A stretch of 64,000 nucleotides of DNA from positions 1,736,001 through 1,800,000 of the forward strand of contig NZ_CP011533.1 in the NCBI RefSeq assembly GCF_001704275.1. Reading direction: 5' to 3'. The notes beneath the pieces were generated by a model that was not told the origin of the DNA, did no database searches, and saw nothing but the letters and a program-made list of their open reading frames with translations. Made by a program: the position numbers and the translations under genes. This document shows positions 41,274 through 50,947 of the stretch, in pieces. Source of the stretch: Streptomyces noursei ATCC 11455. GTDB taxonomy: Bacteria; Actinomycetota; Actinomycetes; Streptomycetales; Streptomycetaceae. Numbering within the stretch: position 1 is the stretch's first letter; every line of letters begins with the position of its first letter.

Positions 41274-42350
41274 ATGAGACGTGCATCGATCATCGGCCGG
41301 GCGGCGAGCCGCCGCCGGCCGTCCCTCGCCCTGGCCGCGCTGCCCCTCGTCCTGGTCCTGACGTCCTGCGGCGGTGCCTCGCGGGCGGACGGGACCGGGG
41401 GCGGGCTCGGCGGTCGCACCGACGGCAAGGGGTCGCCGACGCTGAACGTCGGGGACCAGAAGGGGGGTTCGGAGGCGATGCTGCGGGCGGCCGGCGAGCT
41501 GGACGACCTGCCGTACACGATCAAGTGGTCGACGTTCACCTCGGGGCCGCCGCTGCTGGAGGCGGTCAACGCCGGGGCGGTGGACGTCGGGGCGGTCGGC
41601 AACACCCCGCCGGTGTTCGCGGGTGCCGCGCGGTCGAAGATCAAGGTGATCGCGGGGTCCCACAGCCGGTCGGACGGCGAGGCGATCCTGGTGAAGAAGG
41701 ACTCGCCGCTGCGGTCCCCGGCGGAGCTCAAGGGCAAGTCGATCGCGGTGGCACAGGGCAGTTCGGCGCACTACCAGCTGATCGCGTCGTTGCGGGCATC
41801 GGGCCTGTCGCCGAAGGACGTCACGCTCGACTACCTCCAGCCGGCGGACGCGCTGGCCGCGTTCACCCGTGGGAAGGTCGACGCCTGGGCGGTGTGGGAC
41901 CCGTACACCTCGCAGGCGCTCGACCAGGCTGGCGCCCGGATCCTGACGACCGGTCAGGGGCTGGTGAACGGGCTGAGTTTCCAGGTCGCCGCGCCCGCCG
42001 CGCTGGACGACCGGGCGAAGTCGGCGGCGCTGAAGGACTACACGACGCGGCTGCGGCGGGCCCAGGACTGGGTGTTCCGGCATCCGGCGGCCTGGGCGAA
42101 GACCTGGGCGAAGGCGACCGGGCTGCCGGAGGGGGTGGCGCGGGACGCGGTCCGGCGCACCCGGGGGACGGCGGTGCCGGTTGCCGTGGACCGGGCCGCC
42201 ATCGGCTCCGAGCAGCGCATCGTGGACGCCTTCGCCGCGCTGAAGCTGATCCCGCGGTCCTTCGACTTCGGGGAGTTGGTCGATCCCCGCTTCAACGGCG
42301 GTCTGCCGCCTTCGGGCACGGCGCCGCGCACCTACGGAAAGGCCCAGTGA
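41274..42350 (+). CDS. ssuA: Sulfonate-binding lipoprotein
   Basis: A 358-residue substrate-binding protein of the SsuA/TauA family. A basic N-terminus and hydrophobic core lead to the lipobox LVLTSCGG (lipidated Cys), followed by a low-complexity linker and a binding domain with NVGDQKGGSEA, NAGAVDVGAVGNTPPVFAG and VDAWAVWDPYTS. I place the start at the ATG at 41274, just before the signal peptide. An ATG at 41106 overlaps the ssuB stop and would add 56 disordered residues, including three GSD repeats, before the signal; coupling could use it, but a lipoprotein signal normally starts the protein. Confidence 0.85.
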   Translation: MRRASIIGRAASRRRPSLALAALPLVLVLTSCGGASRADGTGGGLGGRTDGKGSPTLNVGDQKGGSEAMLRAAGELDDLPYTIKWSTFTSGPPLLEAVNAGAVDVGAVGNTPPVFAGAARSKIKVIAGSHSRSDGEAILVKKDSPLRSPAELKGKSIAVAQGSSAHYQLIASLRASGLSPKDVTLDYLQPADALAAFTRGKVDAWAVWDPYTSQALDQAGARILTTGQGLVNGLSFQVAAPAALDDRAKSAALKDYTTRLRRAQDWVFRHPAAWAKTWAKATGLPEGVARDAVRRTRGTAVPVAVDRAAIGSEQRIVDAFAALKLIPRSFDFGELVDPRFNGGLPPSGTAPRTYGKAQ

Positions 42351-42351
42351 C

Positions 42352-43557
42352 ATGTCCGTACACCTGCATTGGTTCCTGCCGACCGGCGGTGACGGCCGGA
42401 CCCTCGTGGACCGGCACGCCTACACCGACGGGGGCATCCGGCGGGACCGGATCACCCCGGTGAGCGGGGTGCGCGCACCGGACGTCGGGTATCTGACGCA
42501 GATCGCCAAGGCCGCCGAGCAGTTGGGGTTCGAGGCGGTGCTCACCCCGACCGGTACGTGGTGCGAGGACGCCTGGCTGACGACGATGGCGTTGTCGCAG
42601 GTCACCGAGCGGCTGAAGTTCCTGGTGGCGTTCCGGCCGGGGGTGATCTCGCCGGTGCTGGCCGCGCAGATGGCGGCCACGTTCCAGCGGGTCTCGCGGG
42701 GGCGGCTGCTGCTGAACGTGGTGACGGGCGGGGACTCGACCGAGCAGAAGCGGTTCGGCGACCATCTGGACCATGATCAGCGGTATGCGCGCACCGACGA
42801 GTTCCTGCGGATCGTGCGGGGGGTGTGGGGCGGCCGGCCGTTCGACTTCCAGGGGGAGCACTACCAGGTCGAGGGCGGGCTGACCGCGCTGCCGCCGGAC
42901 CCGCTGCCGGAGATCTTCTTCGGTGGGTCCTCGGCGGCGGCCGGGCCGGTGGCGGCACGGAACGTCGATGTCTATCTGACCTGGGGCGAGCCGCCGGAGC
43001 AGGTGCGGCAGAAGATCGACTGGATCCGGGGTCTGGCGGAGCGGGAGGGGCGGACGGTGCGGTTCGGGATCCGGCTGCACACCCTCTCGCGGGACTCCTC
43101 GAAGGAGGCGTGGGCGACCGCGAACCGGCTGCTGGACGACCTCGACCCGGACACCGTGGCCGCCGCCCAGCAGGCCCTGGGCAGGAGCGAGTCGGTGGGC
43201 CAGCAGCGGATGTTGGCGCTGCACGGCGGTTCGCGCGACGCGTTGGAGATCTCGCCCAATCTGTGGGCGGGGGTCGGCCTGGTGCGGGGCGGCGCGGGCA
43301 CCGCGCTGGTCGGCAGCCATGCCGAGGTGGCCGACCGGATCGAGGAGTACCACGCGCTGGGCATCGAGCACTTCGTGCTGTCGGGGTATCCGCATCTGGA
43401 GGAGGCGTACTGGTTCGGCGAGGGGGTCCGGCCGGAGCTCGCCGCACGGGGGCTGCTGCCCGCCGGTCCGTCGCCGCTGGCCGGCGTCCCGGCGGCGAAC
43501 GGGCGGCCGGCCTCGGCTCCGGGTGGCGCACCGCTGCTGGTGGCCGGCGGGCGCTGA
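42352..43557 (+). CDS. ssuD: FMNH2-dependent alkanesulfonate monooxygenase
   Basis: A 401-residue luciferase-fold monooxygenase that splits alkanesulfonates to aldehyde and sulfite using reduced flavin. It matches SsuD throughout: LHWFLPTGGDGR, TPTGTWCEDAW, KFLVAFRPG, NVVTGGDSTEQKRFGD with the loop over the active site, IFFGGSS and a late SGYPHLEEAYWFGEGV. The last ~35 residues are a Pro/Ala/Gly extension. No flavin reductase (SsuE) is encoded in the window, so reduced FMN must come from elsewhere. It follows ssuA by one base and ends the operon before a 13-bp hairpin. Confidence 0.95.
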   Translation: MSVHLHWFLPTGGDGRTLVDRHAYTDGGIRRDRITPVSGVRAPDVGYLTQIAKAAEQLGFEAVLTPTGTWCEDAWLTTMALSQVTERLKFLVAFRPGVISPVLAAQMAATFQRVSRGRLLLNVVTGGDSTEQKRFGDHLDHDQRYARTDEFLRIVRGVWGGRPFDFQGEHYQVEGGLTALPPDPLPEIFFGGSSAAAGPVAARNVDVYLTWGEPPEQVRQKIDWIRGLAEREGRTVRFGIRLHTLSRDSSKEAWATANRLLDDLDPDTVAAAQQALGRSESVGQQRMLALHGGSRDALEISPNLWAGVGLVRGGAGTALVGSHAEVADRIEEYHALGIEHFVLSGYPHLEEAYWFGEGVRPELAARGLLPAGPSPLAGVPAANGRPASAPGGAPLLVAGGR

Positions 43558-43569
43558 GCCGGACGCGGC

Positions 43570-43614
43570 ACCCGTGGTGGGGCCGGGCGGGAAGATCCCG
43601 ACCCCACCACGGGT
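43570..43614. terminator. 13-bp hairpin terminator after ssuD
   Basis: Arms ACCCGTGGTGGGG (43570-43582) and CCCCACCACGGGT (43602-43614) pair perfectly, with a further G/C pairing inside the 19-nt loop, followed by TTAGTAG. Ends the ssu operon just before the next start at 43625. Confidence 0.85.
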
Positions 43615-43624
43615 TAGTAGAAAC

Positions 43625-44872
43625 ATGAACTACACCGGGGTGCGTGAGGTCGAGGTCGTGGTGATCGGCGCCGGGCAGGCGGGCCTGGCCGCCGCCTTCC
43701 ATCTGGGGCGGACCGGCTACCGGCCGGACGCGGACTTCGTGGTCCTCGACCACTCCCCGCGCCCCGGCGGCGCCTGGCAGTTCCGCTGGCCCACGCTGAC
43801 CTACGACAAGGTGCACGGGATGCACGCGCTGCCCGGCATGGCGCTGACCGACGCCGATCCGGCGCGGCCGTCGGCCGAGGTGATCGGCGGGTACTTCGCG
43901 GCCTACGAGCAGCGGTTCGGACTGCGGGTGCACCGGCCGGTGAGCGTCACCGCGGTGCGGGACGCCGACGACGGCCGACTACTGGTGGAGACCTCGCAGG
44001 GGCAATACGCGGCGCGGGCGGTGATCAACGCGACCGGGACGTGGGACCGGCCGTTCTGGCCGCGGTTCCCGGGCCAGGAGGGCTTCCGGGGGCGGCAGCT
44101 GCACAGTGCGCAGTACCGCGGACCCGAGGAGTTCCGCGGCGCCCGGGTGGTGGTCGTCGGGGGCGGCACCTCGGCCGTCCAGCAGCTGATCGAGATCGCG
44201 CCGGTGGCCGCGGCGACGACCTGGGTGACCCGCCGGCCGCCGGTGTTCCGCACCGGACCGTTCGGCGCGGACGAGGGGCGGGCCGCGGTCGCGCTGGTGG
44301 CGGAGCGGGTCCGGCAGGGGCTGCCGCCGCGCAGCGTGGTGAGCGTGACCGGGCTGCCGATGACCGAGGCGGTCCGGCGGGCCCGGGAGAGCGGCGTCCT
44401 GGACCGGCTTCCGCTCTTCGCCCGGGTGACCCCGGACGGGGTGGCCTGGGACGACGGGCGGACCGTCGAGGCCGATGTGCTGCTGTACGCGACCGGCTTC
44501 CGGGCCGCCATCGACCATCTCGCGCCGCTGCGGCTGCGCGAGGCGGGCGGCGGCATCCGGATGGCCGGGACCCGGGCGGTGCGCGACCCCCGGGTGCACC
44601 TCGTCGGCTACGGGCCGTCCGCCAGCACCATCGGCGCCAATCGGGCGGGCCGGTCCGCGGTCCACGAGATCCGGCGGCTGCTGGCCGGGACGGCGGACGG
44701 ACCATCGGCGCCGGACGGAGCACGGCCCGGGGCCGGGATCCGGGGCGCGGCCGTACCCGGTCCCCGCCCGGCCGACGACCTCGTGGGGCGGGCGCCCGGC
44801 TACGCGGCCGGGGCGGCGGCCGTCCCGTCCACCGGGACGCGGCTGAGTTCCCGGGCCCGCAGCCGCGCGTAG
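43625..44872 (+). CDS. Flavin-containing monooxygenase
   Basis: A 415-residue FAD/NADPH monooxygenase of the single-component (CzcO/FMO) type. FAD motif [15 protein letters not shown] is at the N-terminus, [10 protein letters not shown] follows, an [11 protein letters not shown] segment resembles the FMO F-x-G-x-x-x-H-x-x-x-Y signature, and the NADPH motif [14 protein letters not shown] comes mid-protein. LLYATGFR is typical of the C-terminal half. The ATG at 43625 follows the ssu terminator by 10 bp; a longer frame reaches into ssuD. Its 3' end overlaps the adenosine deaminase gene antisense by 73 bp. Substrate unknown; an S- or N-oxidising role is possible given the sulfur operon upstream. 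Confidence 0.85.
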   Translation: MNYTGVREVEVVVIGAGQAGLAAAFHLGRTGYRPDADFVVLDHSPRPGGAWQFRWPTLTYDKVHGMHALPGMALTDADPARPSAEVIGGYFAAYEQRFGLRVHRPVSVTAVRDADDGRLLVETSQGQYAARAVINATGTWDRPFWPRFPGQEGFRGRQLHSAQYRGPEEFRGARVVVVGGGTSAVQQLIEIAPVAAATTWVTRRPPVFRTGPFGADEGRAAVALVAERVRQGLPPRSVVSVTGLPMTEAVRRARESGVLDRLPLFARVTPDGVAWDDGRTVEADVLLYATGFRAAIDHLAPLRLREAGGGIRMAGTRAVRDPRVHLVGYGPSASTIGANRAGRSAVHEIRRLLAGTADGPSAPDGARPGAGIRGAAVPGPRPADDLVGRAPGYAAGAAAVPSTGTRLSSRARSRA

Positions 44873-45969
44873 CCGGGCCGGACCACCTCGTTGATCAGGG
44901 CGGTCCGCTCGTCGAAGGGCAGGAAGGCGGCCTTGGCGGCGTTGACCGTGAACTCCTCCAGTTCGGCGGCGCCGTAGCCGAAGGTGTCCCGCAGGTGCTG
45001 GAACTCCTGCGTCATGGTGGTGCCGCTGACCAGGCGGTTGTCGGTGTTGAGGCAGACCCGGAAGCCGAGCCGGCGGAGCAGGTCGACGGGGTGCTCGGGG
45101 TAGCTGGCGGCGGCGCCGGTCTGGAGGTTGGAGGTCGGGCAGACCTCCAGGGCGATCCGCATGTCGCGGACGTAAGAGGCGAGCCGGCCGAGGGTGACCT
45201 GGCCGTCCGCGCCGATGGTGATGTCGTCGGTGATGCGGACGCCGTGGCCGATGCGGTGGGCGCCGCAGCGCAGCACCGCCTCGTGGATGGAGTCCATGCC
45301 GACCGCCTCGCCGGCGTGGATGGTGACCCGGGCACCCTCGGCGCGCAGGTAGTCGAAGGCTTCGGCGTGCCGGCTGGCCGGGTTGCCGATCTCGCCGCCG
45401 GCGATGTCGAAGCCGACCACGCCGCGGTCGCGGTGGGCGACGGCGAGCCGGGCGATCTCCGGGGAGCGGTCGGCGTGCCGCATGGCGCACAGCAGCGTGC
45501 CGATGCGGATCCGGTGGCCGGCCGCGGCGGCGCGGCGCTCGCCGTCCCGGAAGCCCTCGTTGACCGCGTCGACGACCTCGTCGAGGGTGAGGCCGCCGGC
45601 CAGGTGCTGCTCGGGGGCGTAGCGGACCTCGGCGTAGACCACGCCGTCGGCGGCCAGGTCCTCGGCGCACTCGGCGGCGATCCGGAACAGCGCCGCGCGG
45701 GTCTGCATCACGGCGCAGGTGTGCGCGAAGGTCTCCAGGTAGCGCTCCAGGGAGCCGGAGTCGGCGGCGTCGCGGAACCACCCGGCCAGGGCGGCGGGGT
45801 CGGTGGTGGGCAGGTTCCGGTAGCCGATGGCCGCGGCCAGCTCGATGATCGTCTCCGGACGCAGACCGCCGTCGAGGTGGTCGTGGAGGAGCACCTTGGG
45901 GGCGCGGCGGATGCGCTCCCGGTCGAGGGCGTGGGCGGACTGCGGCGGAAGCTTGTCAGACAAGGTCAT
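44800..45969 (-). CDS. Adenosine deaminase
   Basis: A 389-residue metal-dependent deaminase turning adenosine into inosine in purine salvage. The zinc ligands and catalytic residues are visible: HDHLDGG at the N-terminus, IHAGE (catalytic Glu), RIGHGVRI and the LNTDNRLVS block. Length is usual. I take the ATG at 45969 (MTLSDK), the common start of streptomycete adenosine deaminases; an ATG six codons earlier has no better ribosome-binding site. Its 3' end overlaps the monooxygenase gene on the other strand. A role in the lactate genes next door is not evident. Confidence 0.93.
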   Translation of the reverse strand: MTLSDKLPPQSAHALDRERIRRAPKVLLHDHLDGGLRPETIIELAAAIGYRNLPTTDPAALAGWFRDAADSGSLERYLETFAHTCAVMQTRAALFRIAAECAEDLAADGVVYAEVRYAPEQHLAGGLTLDEVVDAVNEGFRDGERRAAAAGHRIRIGTLLCAMRHADRSPEIARLAVAHRDRGVVGFDIAGGEIGNPASRHAEAFDYLRAEGARVTIHAGEAVGMDSIHEAVLRCGAHRIGHGVRITDDITIGADGQVTLGRLASYVRDMRIALEVCPTSNLQTGAAASYPEHPVDLLRRLGFRVCLNTDNRLVSGTTMTQEFQHLRDTFGYGAAELEEFTVNAAKAAFLPFDERTALINEVVRPGYARLRARELSRVPVDGTAAAPAA

Positions 45970-46050
45970 GGGGCGGGAGTATGACACGTCGCGCCGCCAC
46001 CGGGCGACCGGGTCCCGGCGGGCGGTCGCGCCCGGCGGTGTCCGGGCCGG

Positions 46051-46821
46051 TCAGCGCGCCTGCCACACCGGGAGCGCGGGGGCGCCCGGCGGCAGCATGT
46101 GCTTGGCCGCCAGCAGCGGCGTGCGCTCCAGCCGTACGACCTGGGTGACCAGCACGCCGGGGGTGTCGGCGGGGCGGCCCAACTGCGCGCCGCGCTGCCG
46201 GCCGAGGGTGGTGGCCACGATGGTGCTGCTGCCGGTCAGCGGCAGCCCGCGCCCGGCGTCCAGCAGCAGGCCGAGCATCGACGACGCCTCGCCGCCGGGC
46301 CCCTCGAACGCCGCGACGGCGTCCGGCAGCAGCTCCGCCAACGTCTCGTCCGAGGCCCACTCCTGGGTCAGGCAGGCCGGGAGTCCGCCGACCTCGATCA
46401 CGCTCTCCCAGAAGCGCACCTCACCGTGGGCCGGCAGGACCAGGTGCTGGGTGGAGAAGTCGGTGGGCTCCTCGCGGCTGCGGGCCAACGGCACGGTCAC
46501 GACCTGCCGGCCCGCCCCGAGCAGCGACTCCACCGGCTTGAGGAACTCGAAGCCGCGCGGCGGCAGATGGTGGCTGACCGTGCGGCCCACCCCGCGCCGC
46601 ACGGTGATCACGCCGTCCTCCTGGAGCAGGATCAGCGCCTCGCGCAGCGCCGGACGGCTCACGCCCAGTTCGGCGGCGAGCCGGGGCTCGGTGGGCAGGG
46701 TCGAGCCCGGCGGATAGGTGCCGGCGCGGATGGCCTCGACCATCCGCTCGTACAGCGCGACGACCGGCCGCCGCTGGGGCCGGCCCGCGGCGTTCCCCCG
46801 CTCCCGTTGTCTGCCAACCAT
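46051..46821 (-). CDS. GntR/HutC-family regulator
   Basis: A 256-residue regulator. The winged helix comprises YERMVEAIRAGTYPPGSTLPTEPRLAAELGVSRPALREAL and the wing DGVITVRRGVGR. A UTRA-type ligand domain follows (HLVLPAHGEVRFWESVIEV, GVLVTQVVRLER), placing it in the HutC subgroup. The ATG at 46821 has GGGGAGG seven bases upstream, which settles the start. It lies between adenosine deaminase and the MHS transporter on the same strand; it could control either, or the divergent lut genes. Ligand unknown. Confidence 0.88.
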   Translation of the reverse strand: MVGRQRERGNAAGRPQRRPVVALYERMVEAIRAGTYPPGSTLPTEPRLAAELGVSRPALREALILLQEDGVITVRRGVGRTVSHHLPPRGFEFLKPVESLLGAGRQVVTVPLARSREEPTDFSTQHLVLPAHGEVRFWESVIEVGGLPACLTQEWASDETLAELLPDAVAAFEGPGGEASSMLGLLLDAGRGLPLTGSSTIVATTLGRQRGAQLGRPADTPGVLVTQVVRLERTPLLAAKHMLPPGAPALPVWQAR

Positions 46822-47004
46822 CTGCGCCTCCCCGCATCCGTGGTCCGACCGCCCGCACCGCGCCCCGGGCAGGCGCGCACGGTCAGTTTCCCACCGCCGA
46901 GGCGCGGGTGACCGTCCACCCCGACGCGCCACCCCGAGAGCCGGGGCCACGGAAACCGCACCCGCGCTCCCCTCTTGTCAGTCAACATGCTTCCTCACAC
47001 CCAA

Positions 47005-47042
47005 GGCGCCGCTCCCCCTCGTCCCGGGCGGGGAGCGGCGCC
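47005..47042. terminator. 13-bp hairpin terminator after the MHS transporter
   Basis: Arms GGCGCCGCTCCCC (47005-47017) and GGGGAGCGGCGCC (47030-47042), 12-nt loop. Located 57 bp past the minus-strand transporter stop and upstream of the GntR gene, so the two are probably separate transcripts. Confidence 0.85.
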
Positions 47043-47099
47043 TTCCGTCTGTCGGCGGGTCAACTGCCGTGGTGAGCCGGCCGCTTGGCCGGCGGCCGG

Positions 47100-48428
47100 C
47101 TACTTCTCCAGCGGCCGGTGCGCGGTCTCCGGCAGCGCCAGGTAGACGAAGAAGGACACCAGGCAGGTCACCGCGACGTACCAGGGGAAGAGGTCCGGGT
47201 GGCCGGCCTGCTTGAACCACGTGCCGACGTACGGGGCGGTGCCGCCGAAGAGCGCGACGGTCAAGGAGTACGGGAAGCCGATGCCGGCGGCGCGCACCCG
47301 GGCTGGGAAGAGTTCGGCGTTCACCGCGGCGGCGATCGAGGTGTAGCCGGTGAGCAGCACCATGCCGGCGCACTGCACCAGCAGCAGGGAGACGAACGCG
47401 TCGGTGACCAGGTGGAGCAGCGGCACCGCCGACACGGCGAAGCCCAGCGCGAAGACGAGCAGCATCGGCTTGCGGCCGATGCGGTCCGAGAGCAGACCGC
47501 CGAGCGGCTGGAGCAGCGCGAAGAAGGCCAGCGACAGGGTGCCGACGGTGAGCGCGTCGCCCTTGTCGAAGCCGGCGTTGACCTGTGCGTAGGTGGGGAG
47601 GTAGGTGGTCCAGGTGTAGTACGCGATGGTGCCGCCGGCGGTGATGCCGCAGATCAGGAGCGACTGGCGGGGGTAGCGGCGCAGGCCCTCGAAGAGGCCG
47701 GGACGGCCGGCCGACCGCCCGGCCCCGGCCCCCGCGGCGTCGGGGCCCTGGGTCAGGGTCTCCCGGGCGCCGCGCCGGATCCACAGCCCGAGCAGACTCA
47801 GCAGGGCGCCGAGGAGGAACGCAATCCGCCAGCCCCACCGGCCCATCTGGTCCTCGGTGAGCAGCGCGGCGAGCAGCGCCCCGGTGCCGGCGGCGAGCAA
47901 CTGACCGGCGGTGGTGGAGACGTACTGGAAGCTGGCGAACAGGCCGCGCCGGCCCGGCCCGGCGGACTCCACCAGGAACGTGGTGGACGCCGCGAACTCG
48001 CCGCCCACCGACAGGCCCTGCACCAGCCGGGCGACGACCAGCACGATCGGGGCGAGGACGCCGGTGGCCGCGTAGGTGGGGGTGAGCGCGACCAGCAGGC
48101 TGCCGCCGCCCATCAGGAGGATGGTCAGAGTCAGCGCGGCGCGCCGGCCGCGCCGGTCGGCGACCGCGCCCATCAGCAGCCCGCCGATCGGTCGCATGAA
48201 GAAGCCGACCGCGAACACCGCGAAGGTGGAGAGCAGCGGCACCAGGGAGTTGCCGGCGCCCTTGGGGAAGATCTGGTCGGCGAAGTAGACGGCCAGGAAG
48301 GAGTAGGCGTACCAGTCGTACCACTCGACGGCGTTGCCGATGGAGGCGGCGGCCAGTTGCCGCAGCCGCGACGGCGGACGGTCGCCGCCGGGTGCCCGGT
48401 CCTGGGCTATGGGCTGTGCGCTCGACAT
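47100..48428 (-). CDS. MHS-family MFS transporter (organic acid/H+ symporter)
   Basis: A 442-residue, 12-TM major facilitator of the metabolite:H+ symporter group (KgtP/ProP/ShiA relatives). Typical marks are GNAVEWYDWYAYSFLAVYF in TM1, the loop 2-3 motif GAVADRRGRRAALT, RLVQGLSVGGEFAAS in TM4, and SDRIGRKP between TM8 and TM9. The start is the ATG at 48428 with AAGGA upstream; the longer frame crosses the divergent lut promoter region and is not coding. It is divergent from lutA over a 228-bp region, so lactate or another monocarboxylate is a plausible substrate. Confidence 0.9.
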   Translation of the reverse strand: MSSAQPIAQDRAPGGDRPPSRLRQLAAASIGNAVEWYDWYAYSFLAVYFADQIFPKGAGNSLVPLLSTFAVFAVGFFMRPIGGLLMGAVADRRGRRAALTLTILLMGGGSLLVALTPTYAATGVLAPIVLVVARLVQGLSVGGEFAASTTFLVESAGPGRRGLFASFQYVSTTAGQLLAAGTGALLAALLTEDQMGRWGWRIAFLLGALLSLLGLWIRRGARETLTQGPDAAGAGAGRSAGRPGLFEGLRRYPRQSLLICGITAGGTIAYYTWTTYLPTYAQVNAGFDKGDALTVGTLSLAFFALLQPLGGLLSDRIGRKPMLLVFALGFAVSAVPLLHLVTDAFVSLLLVQCAGMVLLTGYTSIAAAVNAELFPARVRAAGIGFPYSLTVALFGGTAPYVGTWFKQAGHPDLFPWYVAVTCLVSFFVYLALPETAHRPLEK

Positions 48429-48572
48429 GGTCCTTGAGCTCCCGTCCTTCTCCTCGGCCTGCCGCTGGGGCAGGATGACCCGACAGGTGATCATGTACCG
48501 GTGAGGCGGGTCGGCGCCAGGGAAAAGGGCGGTCGGGCCGCCGCCGCAAGACCGCGGAAAGGCGGTGGCAAT

Positions 48573-48626
48573 GTTGCGGCAACGTCCGGGCGAAGCCCGA
48601 TGGTCCGCCGCCGCGGCCGGCGGACC
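48573..48626. promoter_or_regulatory. Two dyads in the lutA/transporter intergenic region
   Basis: A GTTGC-G-GCAAC dyad (48573-48583) and a 9-bp dyad GGTCCGCCG-N7-CGGCGGACC (48602-48610/48618-48626). The second lies 30 bp before lutA. Either could be the operator of the GntR protein or another lactate regulator. GC-rich dyads are common in this genome, so support is modest. Confidence 0.4.
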
Positions 48627-48656
48627 GCCGGGAGGCGAGCGCGAGGAGGAGGCACC

Positions 48657-49457
48657 GTGCGGGTAGCACTGTTCGTCACCTGCATCAACGACACGCTCCG
48701 ACCAGGGACCGGGCGGGCGGTGGTGACCCTGTTGGAGCGGTTGGGCGTCGACGTCGACTTCCCGGCCGAGCAGAGCTGCTGCGGCCAGCCGCAGTTCAAC
48801 ACCGGCTACCGGCACGCCACCGAGCCGCTGGTGCGCCGCTTCGACCGGGCGTTCAGGGACTACGACTACGTGGTGACCCCGTCCGGCTCCTGTGCGGCGA
48901 TGGTGCGGGACAACTATCCGCGGATCGCTGCCAGGGCCGCGGCGGAGGGGCGCGGCCGGGAGCTGACCGAGGCCGCGGCGCGGGCCGTGCCCAAGACGTA
49001 CGAGCTGACGGAGTTCCTGGTGGACGTGTTGAAGGTGACCGACGTCGGCGCGTACTACCCGCACACCGTCACCTACCACCCCACCTGCCACGGGCTGCGG
49101 GTGCTGGGGCTCGGTGACCGGCCGCGGCGACTGCTGGAGCGGGTCCGGGGGTTGACGCTGAAGGAGTTGCCGGGCGCGGAGGAGTGCTGCGGGTTCGGCG
49201 GGACGTTCGCGGTGAAGAACCCGGCGGTGTCGACCGCGATGGGCGCCGACAAGGTCCGGGCGGTGACCGGGACCGGCGCGGAGGCGGTCTGCACGGTGGA
49301 CAACTCCTGTCTGCTGCACATCGGGGGCATGCTCGCCCGGCAGGGGTCGCCGGTCCGGCCGGTGCACCTCGCGGAGATCCTGGCCAGCACGGAGGCGGAC
49401 ACCGCGGCCGGCGGCGCGGCCGGCCGGGCCGCCGGGGCGGAAGGGGACGCGCGATGA
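48657..49457 (+). CDS. lutA: LutA, (Fe-S)-binding subunit of L-lactate oxidation
   Basis: A 266-residue member of the LutA/YkgE family, which together with LutB and LutC oxidises L-lactate to pyruvate through an Fe-S relay. Two CCG domains are present: QSCCGQPQFN and, later, EECCGFGGTF, with YHPTCHGLR before the second. The GTG at 48657 has GAGGAGGAGG upstream. The last ~20 residues are Ala/Gly-rich. The stop overlaps the lutB start (ATGA). Confidence 0.95.
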   Translation: MRVALFVTCINDTLRPGTGRAVVTLLERLGVDVDFPAEQSCCGQPQFNTGYRHATEPLVRRFDRAFRDYDYVVTPSGSCAAMVRDNYPRIAARAAAEGRGRELTEAAARAVPKTYELTEFLVDVLKVTDVGAYYPHTVTYHPTCHGLRVLGLGDRPRRLLERVRGLTLKELPGAEECCGFGGTFAVKNPAVSTAMGADKVRAVTGTGAEAVCTVDNSCLLHIGGMLARQGSPVRPVHLAEILASTEADTAAGGAAGRAAGAEGDAR

Positions 49458-50947
49458 GCCGCAGCTTCCTCGGGATGCCGGCGTTCCCCCGGGCCGCGGC
49501 CGTCTCCACCCGCGACCCCCGGCTGCGGGCCAACCTCGCCCATGCCACCCACACCATCCGCGACAAGCGGGCCCGGGCGGTGGCCGAGCTGGACGACTGG
49601 GCGCAGCTGCGGGCCGCCGGCGCCGCGGTGAAGGACCGGACGCTGCGCCATCTCGACCACTACCTGGAGCAGTTGGAGGAGTCGGTGGCCGCCGCGGGCG
49701 GCCATGTGCACTGGGCGGCGGACGCCGACGAGGCCAACCGGATCGTCACCCGGCTGGTCCGGGAGACCGGCGAGCGCGAGGTCGTCAAGGTCAAGTCGAT
49801 GGCCACACAGGAGATCGGCCTCAACGAGGCGCTGGCCGAGGCGGGCATCCGGGCGTACGAGACGGACCTGGCGGAGCTGATCGTGCAGCTCGGCGACGAC
49901 CTCCCGTCGCACATCCTGGTGCCGGCGATCCACCGCAACCGCGGCGAGATCCGCGACATCTTCCGTCGGGAGATGGGGAAGTGGGGGCGTCCGGCGCCGG
50001 AGGGGCTCTCCGACTCCCCCGCCGAGCTGGCGGAGGCCGCCCGGCTGCATCTGCGGGAGAAGTTCCTCACCGCCAAGGTGGGGATCTCCGGCGCCAACTT
50101 CATGGTCGCCGAGACCGGCACCCTGGTGGTCGTGGAGTCCGAGGGCAACGGCCGGATGTGCCTGACCCTGCCGGAGACCCTGATCTCCGTCGTCGGCATC
50201 GAGAAGACCGTGCCGACCTGGCAGGACCTGGAGGTCTTCCTGCAGTTGCTGCCCCGCTCGTCCACCGCCGAGCGGATGAACCCGTACACCACCACCTGGA
50301 CCGGGACCACGGACGGCGACGGGCCGCGGGCCTTCCATCTCGTGCTGCTCGACAACGGGCGGACCGACACCCTGGCCGACACGGTGGGCCGGCAGGCGCT
50401 GCGCTGTATCCGCTGCTCGGCGTGTCTGAACGTCTGCCCCGTCTACGAACGGGCCGGCGGGCACGCCTACGGATCCCCCTACCCGGGCCCCATCGGCGCC
50501 ATCCTCACCCCGCAACTGCGCGGCATGGCCGGCCCGTTGGAGGAGTCGTTGCCGTACGCGTCGTCGCTGTGCGGTGCGTGCTACGAGGTGTGCCCGGTGG
50601 CGATCGACATCCCGGAGGTGCTGGTGCATCTGCGGGAACGGGTGGTCGAGGGCGGCCCGGTGACCCGGCGCGGGGCCCGGGTCGTCCTCAAACCGGCCAA
50701 GGGGCATGCCGCGGAGCGGGCCGCGATGCGCGCCGCGGCCTGGACGTTCGACCACCCGGGCGTGCTGCGCGGCGGGATGCGGCTGGCCGCCCGGACCCGG
50801 CGGCTGCATCCACGGCGGCTGCCGGGTCCGGGCCGCGCCTGGTCCGACACCCGCGCGCTGCCGACGGTGCCGGCCGAGTCGTTCCGCGACTGGTGGCGGC
50901 GCACCCGGGGCGATGCCGGGGGCAGCGAGACGGGAGGCGTCAAGTGA
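49454..50947 (+). CDS. lutB: LutB, Fe-S oxidoreductase of L-lactate oxidation
   Basis: A 497-residue protein with an N-terminal LUD domain and two 4Fe-4S motifs: CIRCSACLNVCPVY and CGACYEVCPVAIDIP (between about residues 317 and 385). KVKSMATQEIGLNE and GISGANFMVAETGTLV are typical of the LUD part. The ATG at 49454 overlaps the lutA stop, which excludes the longer frame that reads back into lutA; the stop overlaps lutC (GTGA). The three overlaps argue for a stoichiometric complex. Confidence 0.95.
   Translation: MSRSFLGMPAFPRAAAVSTRDPRLRANLAHATHTIRDKRARAVAELDDWAQLRAAGAAVKDRTLRHLDHYLEQLEESVAAAGGHVHWAADADEANRIVTRLVRETGEREVVKVKSMATQEIGLNEALAEAGIRAYETDLAELIVQLGDDLPSHILVPAIHRNRGEIRDIFRREMGKWGRPAPEGLSDSPAELAEAARLHLREKFLTAKVGISGANFMVAETGTLVVVESEGNGRMCLTLPETLISVVGIEKTVPTWQDLEVFLQLLPRSSTAERMNPYTTTWTGTTDGDGPRAFHLVLLDNGRTDTLADTVGRQALRCIRCSACLNVCPVYERAGGHAYGSPYPGPIGAILTPQLRGMAGPLEESLPYASSLCGACYEVCPVAIDIPEVLVHLRERVVEGGPVTRRGARVVLKPAKGHAAERAAMRAAAWTFDHPGVLRGGMRLAARTRRLHPRRLPGPGRAWSDTRALPTVPAESFRDWWRRTRGDAGGSETGGVK

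Noticed and set aside
44041..45984. 647-codon plus-strand frame over the adenosine deaminase gene
   Set aside because: Antisense shadow of adenosine deaminase and out-of-frame part of the monooxygenase.
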